From Gammaproteobacteria bacterium (GTDB lineage Bacteria; Pseudomonadota; Gammaproteobacteria; UBA11654): a DNA stretch of 64,000 nt. Under the pieces are notes generated by a model. That model saw nothing but the letters and a program-made list of their open reading frames with translations, was not told the origin of the DNA and made no database searches. Each line of letters starts with the position of its first letter. Position 1 is the stretch's first letter. Shown in pieces: positions 37,674-47,270 of this stretch. The stretch is taken from NCBI GenBank assembly GCA_018672815.1, contig JABHDX010000090.1, positions 1 to 64,000 on the forward strand, in the 5' to 3' direction. A program made the translations under genes and the position numbers.

Positions 37674-39881
37674 CTAAATTATTATTTGATTATCCTTTCT
37701 TCTTACACTCACTAAAGATGGTTTTGGTGGATCATTAACTTTTTTTGAAGGCCAATTTGAACCAATCGGAACTCTTCTTATTTGTTTAAATTCTTTACCA
37801 TCGGTTGTTTTGATTAAAAATTCTCTTTCTTCATGGGCCATATCTTTCCTAATACCATTAAATAGCCCTGGATGTTGCGGTGTCAAAAATAATGTTTTAT
37901 GATCCTTGCTAAATTCTAACCCGCAAAGCTCTGATTCTGATGGTCCAATTGCAAAAGGTATGGATAATCCCAAAAATTCTCCTGATCTTGGTATCAACCA
38001 AGCACTATTATTCCCATATATTCCTCTAAGATTACTATTGGAGATAGTATTTCTATCTACAACCGATTGATTTAACTTGTCACTTCCAATATCTGTGACC
38101 ATCCATAAATTACCTTTCCCATCAAGCTCAAGGTTATCAGGATTGGCCCAACCTGATTGATCATCAGATGGCTCGCCTCCCATTAATAAAGTTTCCCAAG
38201 TAAACGTTAATGCTGACGGTGAAGCATTATCGTCTAGAATCTTAACGATTTGGCCTGGTTGATAGGCATCTTGATCTTCTTTATTACCAAATATTTCTTT
38301 ATTTGGGCTATCACTAGAACTTACATCAATAGAAGTAAAAGCAAAATAGAGTTCGCCACTAATTTCGTCAAATTCACAATCTTCTGGTCTTGGACAACTA
38401 GTTGCACCGGCTGCATTGGCAGAAAAATGAGCATCAATTAAAATTGCTCCTTGGATCTCCTCTTCATTATCACCTGTGTATAAATCTCCAAGTGAGTCTC
38501 CCAAGACTGCAAAATCATTTTTCAAACTTACATCATCTTCATATTTTTTTATTCCACCTAAGCTTCTATCTGGATGTGGCATCGAAACGACAGAGCCGAT
38601 AACTTCTGATGGAAGGACGGGATTTATTTTTGTTCCAGCTGAAAGTGGAATCCAATATCCGCTCCCATCAGTATTAAATTTTGCGGCATACAATGTTCCA
38701 GCCTCTAGCAATTTTGAATTGGTTTTAGATTTTGGATTTGATGTACTCTCTTCACTAATGAACTTATAGATATGGCCTCCCTTTCTATCACAGCCTGAAT
38801 AGATGGCTATTGGCATATCCTTTTTAGAATTCACTGCAAATGCTTCATGAAAATATCTGCCTAGCATTGTATGCTTTGTTCCGTAATCCTCTTTATTGCT
38901 TGGGTCGACCTCAACAGCCCAACCATATTTATTACCTGCCAGTCCTAATATATTTCCAAAACCATTGCCCATACTTGGAATGAAAGGTACCGTATTGGTT
39001 GGAAAAGAACTACCATCACTCCTGACTGGCTCTGGTGCATGACTTGCATAATATTCTTCCGCACTTAAGACTGTACCCCAGGGTGTTGTTGTACCTGAAC
39101 AATTCCAGTAACTTCCTAGACATTCATTACCTAAATGATCTTCAAAGCCTTGCTTATTTTTCTTATTAAAAACAGAGCTTGCAGGGCCTGTAGAATAGGA
39201 TCTTTTTTTAGGATCATTGATAGCACTCGCAATGGATATTCGTCTATCCTTATCGGAATAGGTTCTAACCCAATCACCATTGTTCTTCTTTTTGACTGAA
39301 ATGACAGAAATTCCCATATCTTCAGTAGCCTCCATCACAATGCTCTTTATCTTTTCTTTATCAGGATTATTATCATCCAAACTATTATAATCTTTGAGGA
39401 TACCGCCCTGTATATTACTCAGAGCTTCATCAGGCAATTCATAATTCATGACCATTGGGAAGGTTTGCAAATAAGTTTTAAAATTATCAAAATCCACACA
39501 TTCATGATTAACCACTAAATATGCTTCATTATTACCAGTTTCAACTAATCCAATGTGGTCATTATTAAATCCATAACGAGAATCGCCAACTGGGTCACCC
39601 CATGATGCAACAACATTATAGGTAAAACCCTCTGGTAAAATAAGATCGTCCTCAACCTCATGATATGCATACGAAATAATTTGATCTTCAGGCTCTATAC
39701 CAGACGTAGGATGAGGGAAGGATAATTTTAGTGGCTTCCAGGAATATCTATTAATGAGGGCTTTCGATAATTCAGCAAACTTTCTATTCATGGAATAAGT
39801 GAAAGCTAAACTAGATGATGCCAGTGCTGTTCCTGCTCCAAAAAATTTTATAAATTTTCTACGATCAAACAATGATTTCAT
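37674..39881 (-). CDS. phoX: PhoX-family alkaline phosphatase, Tat-exported
   Basis: Calcium/iron-dependent phosphomonoesterase family (DUF839) that frees phosphate from organic phosphate outside the cytoplasm. A twin-arginine signal (DRRKFIKFFG, Arg7-Arg8, then a hydrophobic run ending near residue 28) is clear. Core segments are VNHECV, SGTTTPWGTVLSAEEYY, GGHIYKF, CPRPEDCEF and WANPDNLELDGKGNLWMVTD. At 735 residues it is on the long side for the family. The nearby porin, PiT transporter and PhoU-like genes support a phosphate role. A direct repeat ATTAACTCAT (minus strand; plus 39880-39889 and 39903-39912) lies at its start; I see no Pho box. Confidence 0.87.
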   Translation of the reverse strand: MKSLFDRRKFIKFFGAGTALASSSLAFTYSMNRKFAELSKALINRYSWKPLKLSFPHPTSGIEPEDQIISYAYHEVEDDLILPEGFTYNVVASWGDPVGDSRYGFNNDHIGLVETGNNEAYLVVNHECVDFDNFKTYLQTFPMVMNYELPDEALSNIQGGILKDYNSLDDNNPDKEKIKSIVMEATEDMGISVISVKKKNNGDWVRTYSDKDRRISIASAINDPKKRSYSTGPASSVFNKKNKQGFEDHLGNECLGSYWNCSGTTTPWGTVLSAEEYYASHAPEPVRSDGSSFPTNTVPFIPSMGNGFGNILGLAGNKYGWAVEVDPSNKEDYGTKHTMLGRYFHEAFAVNSKKDMPIAIYSGCDRKGGHIYKFISEESTSNPKSKTNSKLLEAGTLYAAKFNTDGSGYWIPLSAGTKINPVLPSEVIGSVVSMPHPDRSLGGIKKYEDDVSLKNDFAVLGDSLGDLYTGDNEEEIQGAILIDAHFSANAAGATSCPRPEDCEFDEISGELYFAFTSIDVSSSDSPNKEIFGNKEDQDAYQPGQIVKILDDNASPSALTFTWETLLMGGEPSDDQSGWANPDNLELDGKGNLWMVTDIGSDKLNQSVVDRNTISNSNLRGIYGNNSAWLIPRSGEFLGLSIPFAIGPSESELCGLEFSKDHKTLFLTPQHPGLFNGIRKDMAHEEREFLIKTTDGKEFKQIRRVPIGSNWPSKKVNDPPKPSLVSVRRKDNQIII

Positions 39882-40026
39882 GAGTTAATATTTTTTTACT
39901 TTATGAGTTAATGATTTCGTTAGTTTATTTTATTTGGTTTTGAGTAATGCCTTAAAATTGATTATTATTCTTTTTCCTTATAGTAAGGTTAGAATATCAT
40001 AATACAATAATAATTAAGGTTGGATG

Positions 40027-40974
40027 ATGTCACATATCGATATATTAATTAGTGAAGTTGGTCCAAGAGATGGACTTCAAAGTATAGAAAGCATTATGTC
40101 CACTCAGGATAAAAAAGATTGGATTCTAGCAGAAGCCAATGCAGGCGTGAGAGAGATTGAAGTAGGCTCTTTTGTTCCTCCTAAGTTATTACCACAATTG
40201 GCAGATACAGATGAAATAGTTCGTTATGCAAAAACCATTCCTGATTTAACAGTTGCGGCACTAGTGCCAAATTTTATAGGCGCAAAAAATGCTATTGATG
40301 CTGGTGTCGATAAAATGTGTCTACCACTTTCAGTTAGTGAATCTCATAGCAAGGCAAACTTACGAAAAGATCATAATCAGGTTCTGGAAGAAATTAAAAA
40401 AATAAGCGACTACATAAAAACCTTAGATGAGAGTAATAGACCTGAATTTGAGGGAAATCTTTCAACAGCTTTTGGATGCACTATTGAAGGTAAAGTCTGT
40501 GAAAAATCTGTGCTCAGTTTGGGCGCAAAGATGATGGAACTCGGATGCAATGAAGTTGGTCTGTCGGACACAACAGGCTATGCTAACCCTGCACAATTAA
40601 AGAGATTGATACGCTTACTAAAAAATGAAATTGGTGGTGAAAATCTGACCAGTGTTCATCTGCATAATACTCGAGGTCTAGGTTTAGCTAATGCTCTTGC
40701 TGCACTGGATGAGGGGATCACAACACTAGATTCTTCACTAGGTGGAATTGGAGGTTGCCCATTTGCTCCCGGTGCAAGTGGCAATATTGTTACTGAGGAT
40801 CTAGTTTTTATGTTGGATGCAATGGGTATCAAAACAGGTATTGACATTGATGCTCTCCTGGCTGTTAATCAAATGGTAAAACAAGCTCTACCCAATGAAG
40901 AGTTATATGGTTTTACTATTGATTCAGGCCTTCCTAAAGGTTATACAGGTGGCGGATGGGGCTTAACTGAATGA
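40027..40974 (+). CDS. Hydroxymethylglutaryl-CoA lyase family protein
   Basis: TIM-barrel lyase of the HMGL family; most likely splits HMG-CoA into acetyl-CoA and acetoacetate at the end of leucine breakdown. EVGPRDGLQ at the N-terminus, GLSDTTGYANP, VHLHNTRGLGLAN and the signature GGIGGCPFAPGASGN with the catalytic Cys are present. Two Met codons open the frame; the second has AAGG at a seven-base distance and is used (315 residues). Related aldolases cannot be fully excluded. It converges on the porin gene with four bases between stops. Confidence 0.88.
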   Translation: MSHIDILISEVGPRDGLQSIESIMSTQDKKDWILAEANAGVREIEVGSFVPPKLLPQLADTDEIVRYAKTIPDLTVAALVPNFIGAKNAIDAGVDKMCLPLSVSESHSKANLRKDHNQVLEEIKKISDYIKTLDESNRPEFEGNLSTAFGCTIEGKVCEKSVLSLGAKMMELGCNEVGLSDTTGYANPAQLKRLIRLLKNEIGGENLTSVHLHNTRGLGLANALAALDEGITTLDSSLGGIGGCPFAPGASGNIVTEDLVFMLDAMGIKTGIDIDALLAVNQMVKQALPNEELYGFTIDSGLPKGYTGGGWGLTE

Positions 40975-40978
40975 ATGA

Positions 40979-42028
40979 TTAAAGCTTATACTTAAAATCT
41001 AAGAAAGCACTTTGATAATCTGTTTCCATCCTCTTTTTATTATCAAACCAAATAAAGTCAAAAGATAATTTCTCTGAAAAAGAGTAGCTAATAATCATTT
41101 GATGACCTTTGTGGTCAGTTCCACCTCCTCCAAAATCAGAGTTCACTAGTGCACCAAAAACTGCATTCTTCTCAACGTCTTTGTATAAATAAGTTGCTTC
41201 CCATAGTCGGTTAAATTTTAATTTAATTCCAGTTTGAAATCCCTTCTCATCATTGTTTGCGTCTTTATTATCAACAATATCTAAAAAAAATAAAGCAGGG
41301 ATTAATTGAGTACCAATCGTTGTTTTTACTTCTGCAGTAATATTAGTGATGTTAAAATCATTTAAATAAGTCCCATCAATATCCATCTGGTTTCCAAATA
41401 CCTTACCATTCCAAGTTATCTCTGTAGCTGGCCTACCTTTAATCTTGTCAAAATTATATTGGGCAAGAGCAATCTTAAAAGAAGTTTCTTCGTTAAAAGA
41501 GTCAGAGAACCCAATTTGAAATCCATCTATGGAGACTGACTCAAAAGATGTTTTGTCATAAGAAAAAAGACCCAATGTCCCAAAATATATGCCTTTATTA
41601 AATTGAAAAGCCACACCTTCAGGATTGAAATCCCCATCATAAATAAGCTCACCTTTATTAGATCTAAAAAATGGATTTGATTGTTTTCCAACTACAATTT
41701 TTGAACTCTGATTAATCGCATAACCAAAATAAAATTGATCCATGCCAATATCACTCAAGGAAAAACCATGGCCAAGAGTCTGATTAGAAGATGTTGAATT
41801 TTCTTCGGCAGTGGCAAATCGGAATTTTATTATTAGCTGATCACTTGGCTTAAACTCTGAGCCTAGCCTAGCTCTAATCCTATTCCGCCTTCTTTTAGAA
41901 ACTTTACTCTCATCATCTGTGTATTCATAACGATAACGAAAATCATAACTTACCTTGCTTTTATTTTCTTCTGCATAAATATTAAAAAAAAAGAAAGTTG
42001 TAATCAAAGTTAGTAATAGCTTTTTCAT
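40979..42028 (-). CDS. Putative outer-membrane porin
   Basis: Signal peptide (MKKLLLTLITTFFFFNIYA) followed by alternating beta-strand sequence (VSYDFRYRYEY, KIVVGKQSNPFF, HQMIISYSFSE) and an aromatic-rich C-terminus ending FLDFKYKL, as in beta-barrel porins of the 'putative porin' type. Length 349 residues. It lies 37 bases downstream of the PiT gene on the same strand, so it may belong to the phosphate block; the solute is not known. Confidence 0.78.
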   Translation of the reverse strand: MKKLLLTLITTFFFFNIYAEENKSKVSYDFRYRYEYTDDESKVSKRRRNRIRARLGSEFKPSDQLIIKFRFATAEENSTSSNQTLGHGFSLSDIGMDQFYFGYAINQSSKIVVGKQSNPFFRSNKGELIYDGDFNPEGVAFQFNKGIYFGTLGLFSYDKTSFESVSIDGFQIGFSDSFNEETSFKIALAQYNFDKIKGRPATEITWNGKVFGNQMDIDGTYLNDFNITNITAEVKTTIGTQLIPALFFLDIVDNKDANNDEKGFQTGIKLKFNRLWEATYLYKDVEKNAVFGALVNSDFGGGGTDHKGHQMIISYSFSEKLSFDFIWFDNKKRMETDYQSAFLDFKYKL

Positions 42029-42065
42029 TTATTCTTCTAAAGATGCTTCATTAATTATTATTTTC

Positions 42066-43337
42066 TTATGATCCAAAAAATCCTTTCAGAGCAAAAAAGA
42101 AAAGAATTGAAAGTCCAGCACCGACCGGCAACGTGACTATCCATGAAAGAATTATTTTTCCCACCACACCTAAATTAATAGCACCTATTCCTCTAGCTAA
42201 ACCAACTCCCAATACCGCTCCTACGAGCGTATGAGTAGTAGAAATGGGAAGTCCTGTGCCAGAGGCTATAACCACAGTTCCAGCAGCAGCTAACTCAGCT
42301 GCAAAACCTCTGCTTGGTGTGAGTTCTGTAATGGATCTACCAACAGTCATCATCACTCGATAACCCAACATACCAAGCCCAAGAACAATTCCTGAAGCAC
42401 CAATTAATAATACCCACGCTGGTAGTATCGATTTTGCGGCAACCTCTCCACCACTATTGATGACAGAGACTATAGCTGCTAATGGACCTATCGCATTAGC
42501 CACATCATTGGATCCATGAGCAAATGCCATTGCACATGCAGTGAAAACCATTAACACTGCAAATATTCGTTCAACACCATCAAACATGGCACCATTTTTT
42601 TCTTTTTTAGTATTATCAATCTTTTGCAGTAAAAGTGTTCCCATTAAGCAAATCACTAGAGCAATAACCAGAGACCATGCAATGCTTTGAGAAGTAGAGA
42701 AGCTCAAGCCAACATGCTTTAGTCCTTTTAAAAATGTCACCATGGAGACTATAAAACCTGCTAGAAACATATACATTGGTACATATTTCTTAGCACTCAT
42801 AAAAGGATCTGGTTTTTGAAGAATTAACTGTTTAACGCTGGTGAACAAAAGAAAAGATATTGTTCCTGCCATAATGGGTGATACCACCCAACTTGCTACA
42901 ATGGATGCAACTTTAGGCCATTGTACAACATCAAACCCTATGCCCACTGCAGCAAAACCAACTATGGCGCCTACAATGGAATGAGTTGTCGAGACTGGCC
43001 AACCAAAATACGAAGCAATCAAGAGCCATATTCCAGCTGCCAATAATGATGCGATCATACCAAATACCAGAAGCTCAGGTGTTTGATTTATGACACCTGA
43101 ATCAATTATTCCTTTTCTGATGGTAGAAGTGACCTCACCTCCAGCTAGGTAAGCGCCTGCAAATTCAAATATACAAGCCACTAAAACAGCTTGACCTAAG
43201 GTTAGAGCTCTAGCACCAACAGAAGTACCCATGGCATTTGCTACATCGTTTGCTCCAATACCCCAAGCCATAAAAAAGCCACAAAAGCAGCCTATAATTA
43301 ATAAAATGTGGCCGTAATCCGCTATTACATCAATCAT
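42066..43337 (-). CDS. pit: PiT-family inorganic phosphate transporter
   Basis: Low-affinity phosphate:cation symporter in the inner membrane. The two half-repeats carry the family signature: GANDVANAMGTSVGARALT near residue 28 and HGSNDVANAIGPLAAI in the second half, with about ten to twelve hydrophobic helices. Length 423 residues. It lies 15 bases after a PhoU-like DUF47 gene, a pairing widespread in bacteria. Confidence 0.94.
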   Translation of the reverse strand: MIDVIADYGHILLIIGCFCGFFMAWGIGANDVANAMGTSVGARALTLGQAVLVACIFEFAGAYLAGGEVTSTIRKGIIDSGVINQTPELLVFGMIASLLAAGIWLLIASYFGWPVSTTHSIVGAIVGFAAVGIGFDVVQWPKVASIVASWVVSPIMAGTISFLLFTSVKQLILQKPDPFMSAKKYVPMYMFLAGFIVSMVTFLKGLKHVGLSFSTSQSIAWSLVIALVICLMGTLLLQKIDNTKKEKNGAMFDGVERIFAVLMVFTACAMAFAHGSNDVANAIGPLAAIVSVINSGGEVAAKSILPAWVLLIGASGIVLGLGMLGYRVMMTVGRSITELTPSRGFAAELAAAGTVVIASGTGLPISTTHTLVGAVLGVGLARGIGAINLGVVGKIILSWIVTLPVGAGLSILFFFALKGFFGS

Positions 43338-43352
43338 TATTATTTCCTATAA

Positions 43353-44030
43353 TTACTTAGATACTAGTCTTATTAATACATGTCCCACTGTTTGTGAAAT
43401 ATCAGCTAATGAACCAATTTTATTGATTACATCATATAAAAACATTACATCGACTGGCGGGTATTCCTTTTCAACTTTAAAAAACTCTGTCCTCAAAGCT
43501 ATTTCTAATTCATCGTTCTCTTTTTCAATTTTCTCCAACTCTGAAACAATATCCTCAAGCAAATTTGCATCGGATGAACTGAAGCCACTTCTTTGCATTT
43601 GATCTACCTTCTTAACTGCATTGGAAGCTTGATTTGCAGCTTTAATAGCGGCATTAGCGCAGTCAATGAACCCTGATTTTATTTCTTCTGGAATCAACAT
43701 TTGACGACCAATCATGACACCTGAGATATCTTTAGCAGCATTGGGTATCCCATCCATAGTAAAAACTAGATCCAGAAGGTCTTGTCTTGAAACACTCATA
43801 AAAAGTGATTTAGGGAGATTATTACGAATACTATTTTTTATATCATCAGCTTGATTTTCCAGTGAAACAATTTCTTTTCTGCATTCTTTAGCTTCCTTCC
43901 AATCATTTTTTGAAACAGCTTTCAAAAACCTTTGGAGTTCTTTACTAGTTTTATTGCCAATCTTCATATGCTCTTGTAAACCAGTGAATGGTGACTCTGC
44001 AAGCATCCCTAAGAAAGTATCATTGCCCAT
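43353..44030 (-). CDS. DUF47 PhoU-like protein, partner of PiT
   Basis: All-helical cytosolic protein of the DUF47/TIGR00153 family, related to PhoU and usually encoded beside PiT, where it is thought to control transporter activity. Typical are LAESPFTGLQEHM near the N-terminus and VFTMDGIPNAAKDISGVM in the middle. Length 225 residues. It is directly upstream of pit. Confidence 0.9.
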   Translation of the reverse strand: MGNDTFLGMLAESPFTGLQEHMKIGNKTSKELQRFLKAVSKNDWKEAKECRKEIVSLENQADDIKNSIRNNLPKSLFMSVSRQDLLDLVFTMDGIPNAAKDISGVMIGRQMLIPEEIKSGFIDCANAAIKAANQASNAVKKVDQMQRSGFSSSDANLLEDIVSELEKIEKENDELEIALRTEFFKVEKEYPPVDVMFLYDVINKIGSLADISQTVGHVLIRLVSK

Positions 44031-44075
44031 TTTATTACCTCAATTTTATTTGTTTTTTATAACTCATAATTTCTT

Positions 44076-44525
44076 TTAATCAGATGTCTCTTTATAAAGA
44101 TAGGCTAATAAGTCATCTCGGTCATCTTTATTTCTTATGCCTGAGAAAATCATTTTATTACCAGGTACCAATTCATATGGCTTTTCCAACCAATCATTAA
44201 GATTGTCAAAACTCCACTTAAGATTTGAATTTAACAACACATTTGAATAGATAAAACCATTATCTCTTGCTGCTTGTGCATTAAATATTCCATATAAATT
44301 AGGTCCTACTTTGTGAGGTTCACCTTTTTTAAGTGAATGACAAGCTCTGCATTGAAAATAAAGTTTTCTTCCTCTCTCAGCATCGCCCATATCAACAGTT
44401 AAATCAGAGATTGGGTTAGCAGATTGTTGTGTTTGCTCTTGTGTATTTGATTGATCAATTTTTTGATCACAACCCATGGTTATCATAAAAATAAGAATTA
44501 CCAATTTTTTATTAGAAATAATCAA
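44076..44525 (-). CDS. Lipoprotein cytochrome c (class I)
   Basis: Monohaem c-type cytochrome of the mitochondrial c552/c2-like type, anchored by a lipid. A lipobox MITMGC (Cys19) precedes a low-complexity Gln/Asn linker; haem binding is CRACH (Cys59, Cys62, His63), and the distal ligand is Met125 (VPGNKMIFSGI). Length 149 residues. The start appears to be TTG at 44525, because no ATG keeps the signal peptide. It lies 64 bases after the DUF1838 gene and could take electrons from the flavoprotein of that cluster (inference). Confidence 0.85.
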   Translation of the reverse strand: MIISNKKLVILIFMITMGCDQKIDQSNTQEQTQQSANPISDLTVDMGDAERGRKLYFQCRACHSLKKGEPHKVGPNLYGIFNAQAARDNGFIYSNVLLNSNLKWSFDNLNDWLEKPYELVPGNKMIFSGIRNKDDRDDLLAYLYKETSD

Positions 44526-44589
44526 GATGAAAGTATTCTTTAGTGATTAATTTTATCCATCAATTATACCAACAATTTTCACGAGTTAG

Positions 44590-45453
44590 TTATTCATATA
44601 TCACAGGCCCACTATCTTCATGCAGATTAAAAGATGAAAGCTTAGAGTGCTCACTCATCATTCTTGAGTAATAATCACTGGGTAGTTGATCTATAGTGTC
44701 TAATTTTACGCCAGAGGCATGCCACAAAGTATGTCCCTCGATACCTTCCATATCCATCCAAGGCAACCATGGCATAACGACAGTGGATGTAAACATACTG
44801 GAAAGAGAGTTAACGTTTTGATCTAAAAATTCATCAAGTGGTGCAAACATGGTTGATCGCTGTAGTCTAGGCTCTGATAATCCAGGTGGGTATGAAGTTT
44901 GGTTATGCATCCAAACTGTTTTGGGGCCAAAAGTCCAATCCAAGATTAAAGGTTTATCGGGCATCTGGTCAATGAAAGGAGTTGGTCTTGCTCCCATTGT
45001 AGAGATATTTAATCCTCTGCCTAAACTGGCTTTTCTAATATTAGGTAGAACTTGATTTACTTTACCTGTAAATGGGTTTTCATATTCTCGAATCATTTCA
45101 TTGGAATCAATGTCTCTAAAAAAAGTCAGCATGTTTCCTAGTATTTCATAGGAACCATCTTCTTTTGATATCACCTTATAGCTCTCCATTCCTTCAATAT
45201 TCACCATGGGTATTGGTTGTTCTGAGCCTTTCTGTGCATAAAGAGTTCCATTGTAATGCCAAGGGGTTTGATCAACGTCTCCTAGACTGGATTGCATTCT
45301 CATTAAGTTTATTAAATTATTTAAGGGTAAACTTAAATCCGGTATATTTTTTGGGATCGTACCACTAATAGCACCAGATGATTGATTGCTTGCTAACAAA
45401 GTCGATGCGCCCAACCCCAATAAAAAATCACGCCTTAGAATATTTTCTGTCAT
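44590..45453 (-). CDS. Tat-exported DUF1838 protein
   Basis: Exported protein of the uncharacterised DUF1838 family. A twin-arginine signal LRRDFLLGLGASTLLAS (Arg7-Arg8 from the chosen ATG) is clear. The mature part is Trp- and Met-rich with WTFGPKTVWMHNQTSYPP and VMPWLPWMDMEGIEGHTLWHA, typical of the family. The ATG at 45453 has an excellent site (AAGGAGGGAGGC); the longer frame starting with TTG is disfavoured. Length 287 residues. It is 17 bases after the chelatase-like lipoprotein gene. Function unknown. Confidence 0.85.
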   Translation of the reverse strand: MTENILRRDFLLGLGASTLLASNQSSGAISGTIPKNIPDLSLPLNNLINLMRMQSSLGDVDQTPWHYNGTLYAQKGSEQPIPMVNIEGMESYKVISKEDGSYEILGNMLTFFRDIDSNEMIREYENPFTGKVNQVLPNIRKASLGRGLNISTMGARPTPFIDQMPDKPLILDWTFGPKTVWMHNQTSYPPGLSEPRLQRSTMFAPLDEFLDQNVNSLSSMFTSTVVMPWLPWMDMEGIEGHTLWHASGVKLDTIDQLPSDYYSRMMSEHSKLSSFNLHEDSGPVIYE

Positions 45454-45470
45454 GCCTCCCTCCTTCAATT

Positions 45471-47264
45471 TTATTTTGATTTTATATGTTCGATGACTTT
45501 ATCTGCAAGAAATTCTGCTACTAATTGGTGGTCTTCTTCAACTCTCCACATAGACCAAGTTCCATTATATTGATTTTGAACTGGTTCTTTCTCACTTGGA
45601 GAACCAAGGTTTGGATCATACCCCAAGTGTCCATAATGTGAGACATGAAATGCTAATGAAGGATCCATATCATTTCTTTTCTCATTGAGTAATGTTTGTC
45701 TTTTTGGAGGATAAGGTTGATTGTTTGGGCATCCTCCCATTTCAAAGCAACACGATTCTATCAAAGTTGGATTGTCTATACTCTTGCACATTGGATTAAC
45801 CCAGATACCCCAATAATCGGCAAATGGATGGCCTATTTCTGGATAAGATTCAAAATCTAAAGAATTAATATTAATCCAATTCATATAACCAATCTCCTTA
45901 GCAATTTGATTGGGTACCTCCACTAAATTCAAGACTGAGTTTTCCATAATTTGAGGGAAAACAACGACTATATGGCCAACTCCATTTTCTCTCAATTGAT
46001 TCAATGCTTCCCAATAACGATATCCCCAATCTCCTTTTGGTCTTTCATGATTTGTATCGTATAAAACATTAAAACCCAGATTTTCTCCTCTCATTTCTCT
46101 TGTTCTCTCCATAAGGGATGAAATCGATCTGTCTTTTTTTATCTTTTCATTTTTCACCAAATCACCAAACCAACCACCTAAAATATTCTCGGACTGCATC
46201 TCAGGGTATTTCTCTAAAAGTTGATCTTTGATATTTTGATTTAAAATTAATGTGTCGTTAATCTTTGGATCGAAAAAATGATCCAAAGATCGAATCCCAT
46301 GATTGACCATTAATACTCCTGTTTTACCCAATGTAACCTCTCTATTAAACTCCAGCTCAATACCTTTGACATGAAATTCTGCCAATCGAGGATCGCTAAT
46401 AACAGGATTGGGATTGCTCTCATAATCAATCATTGGATTTATAATTGGTTCACCTAATGACCGAGTCCAATTCTTAGGTTCTGTAGGAAAAGATCTCAAC
46501 ATGAGCTGATTTGGATCATTGACCCATTCTAGAGAAACTGATGTGCCATTAATTATATTAAAATTATCTATCACCTTTCTTGATTCAATAAAAACATCAA
46601 ATGTTTTAGAAAATCGTGCACCTGCTGTTGTTAAATCGATCATAATAATCCGGTCAACACCAATTTTTAAAAGCCTCTCAATAGGTCCATCTGTATCATA
46701 GCGATTTGGATCACAATCATTCCATGATGGATCACCTGACCCACAATAATTGAGCACTACATCATTATTAATTTTTGAATAATAAAGCATACGTGGATTT
46801 GGTAATTCAAAAATATCGGGGCTCAACCAAGTCATTTTATCTACAATAAAATCAACATCAATCTGACTTTCTCTATTTTGAAGGCTTAATGCTAATTGCT
46901 TTGTAAGTATTTTTTTTGATGCTGGGTATGGGTCTATACCTCCAATACGTTCATATTCAAAAGAATACTTTCCTTTCTCTTTGGGTGCATTTCCTGCTTT
47001 TAAGATCTCAGGCCAGTATTCAGGATTCCAAATAATTTGTTTATAAACTGGGCTGTTATGATCATATGAAAAAATTTGCATAGTAGATTCCCAGGTTTCT
47101 TTTTCTCCAAAAACTTCAAAACCTCCATGTGAAACAATGAGCACACCTATTCGGTGTTCTTTTTTAGTAGGATTTATTTGGTCAGAATATTGGAAACAAC
47201 TAGAAATAAAACAAAATAGGCTGAACGATATTATGACCTTTATTTTATGTATAACTGCCATCAT
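45471..47264 (-). CDS. Chelatase-like exported lipoprotein, function unknown
   Basis: A 597-residue predicted lipoprotein (lipobox ISSC, Cys23). Two stretches resemble the N-terminal strand and metal-site His of ferrochelatase/CbiX-type chelatases: IGVLIVSHGGF near residue 39 and TGVLMVNHGIRS near residue 315, each followed later by a typical VDRIIMIDL or VGHIVVVFPQ strand. This suggests two class II chelatase-like halves outside the cytoplasm, unlike cytosolic HemH or CbiX. A CCFEMGGC motif lies near the C-terminus. It sits between a flavoprotein and a DUF1838 gene. The family call is by eye and moderate. Confidence 0.6.
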   Translation of the reverse strand: MMAVIHKIKVIISFSLFCFISSCFQYSDQINPTKKEHRIGVLIVSHGGFEVFGEKETWESTMQIFSYDHNSPVYKQIIWNPEYWPEILKAGNAPKEKGKYSFEYERIGGIDPYPASKKILTKQLALSLQNRESQIDVDFIVDKMTWLSPDIFELPNPRMLYYSKINNDVVLNYCGSGDPSWNDCDPNRYDTDGPIERLLKIGVDRIIMIDLTTAGARFSKTFDVFIESRKVIDNFNIINGTSVSLEWVNDPNQLMLRSFPTEPKNWTRSLGEPIINPMIDYESNPNPVISDPRLAEFHVKGIELEFNREVTLGKTGVLMVNHGIRSLDHFFDPKINDTLILNQNIKDQLLEKYPEMQSENILGGWFGDLVKNEKIKKDRSISSLMERTREMRGENLGFNVLYDTNHERPKGDWGYRYWEALNQLRENGVGHIVVVFPQIMENSVLNLVEVPNQIAKEIGYMNWININSLDFESYPEIGHPFADYWGIWVNPMCKSIDNPTLIESCCFEMGGCPNNQPYPPKRQTLLNEKRNDMDPSLAFHVSHYGHLGYDPNLGSPSEKEPVQNQYNGTWSMWRVEEDHQLVAEFLADKVIEHIKSK

Positions 47265-47270
47265 AGATAA

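Noticed and set aside
39882..40026. Pho box in the phoX upstream region
   Set aside because: I looked for CTGTCAT-like direct repeats and found only ATTAACTCAT repeats overlapping the start codon.
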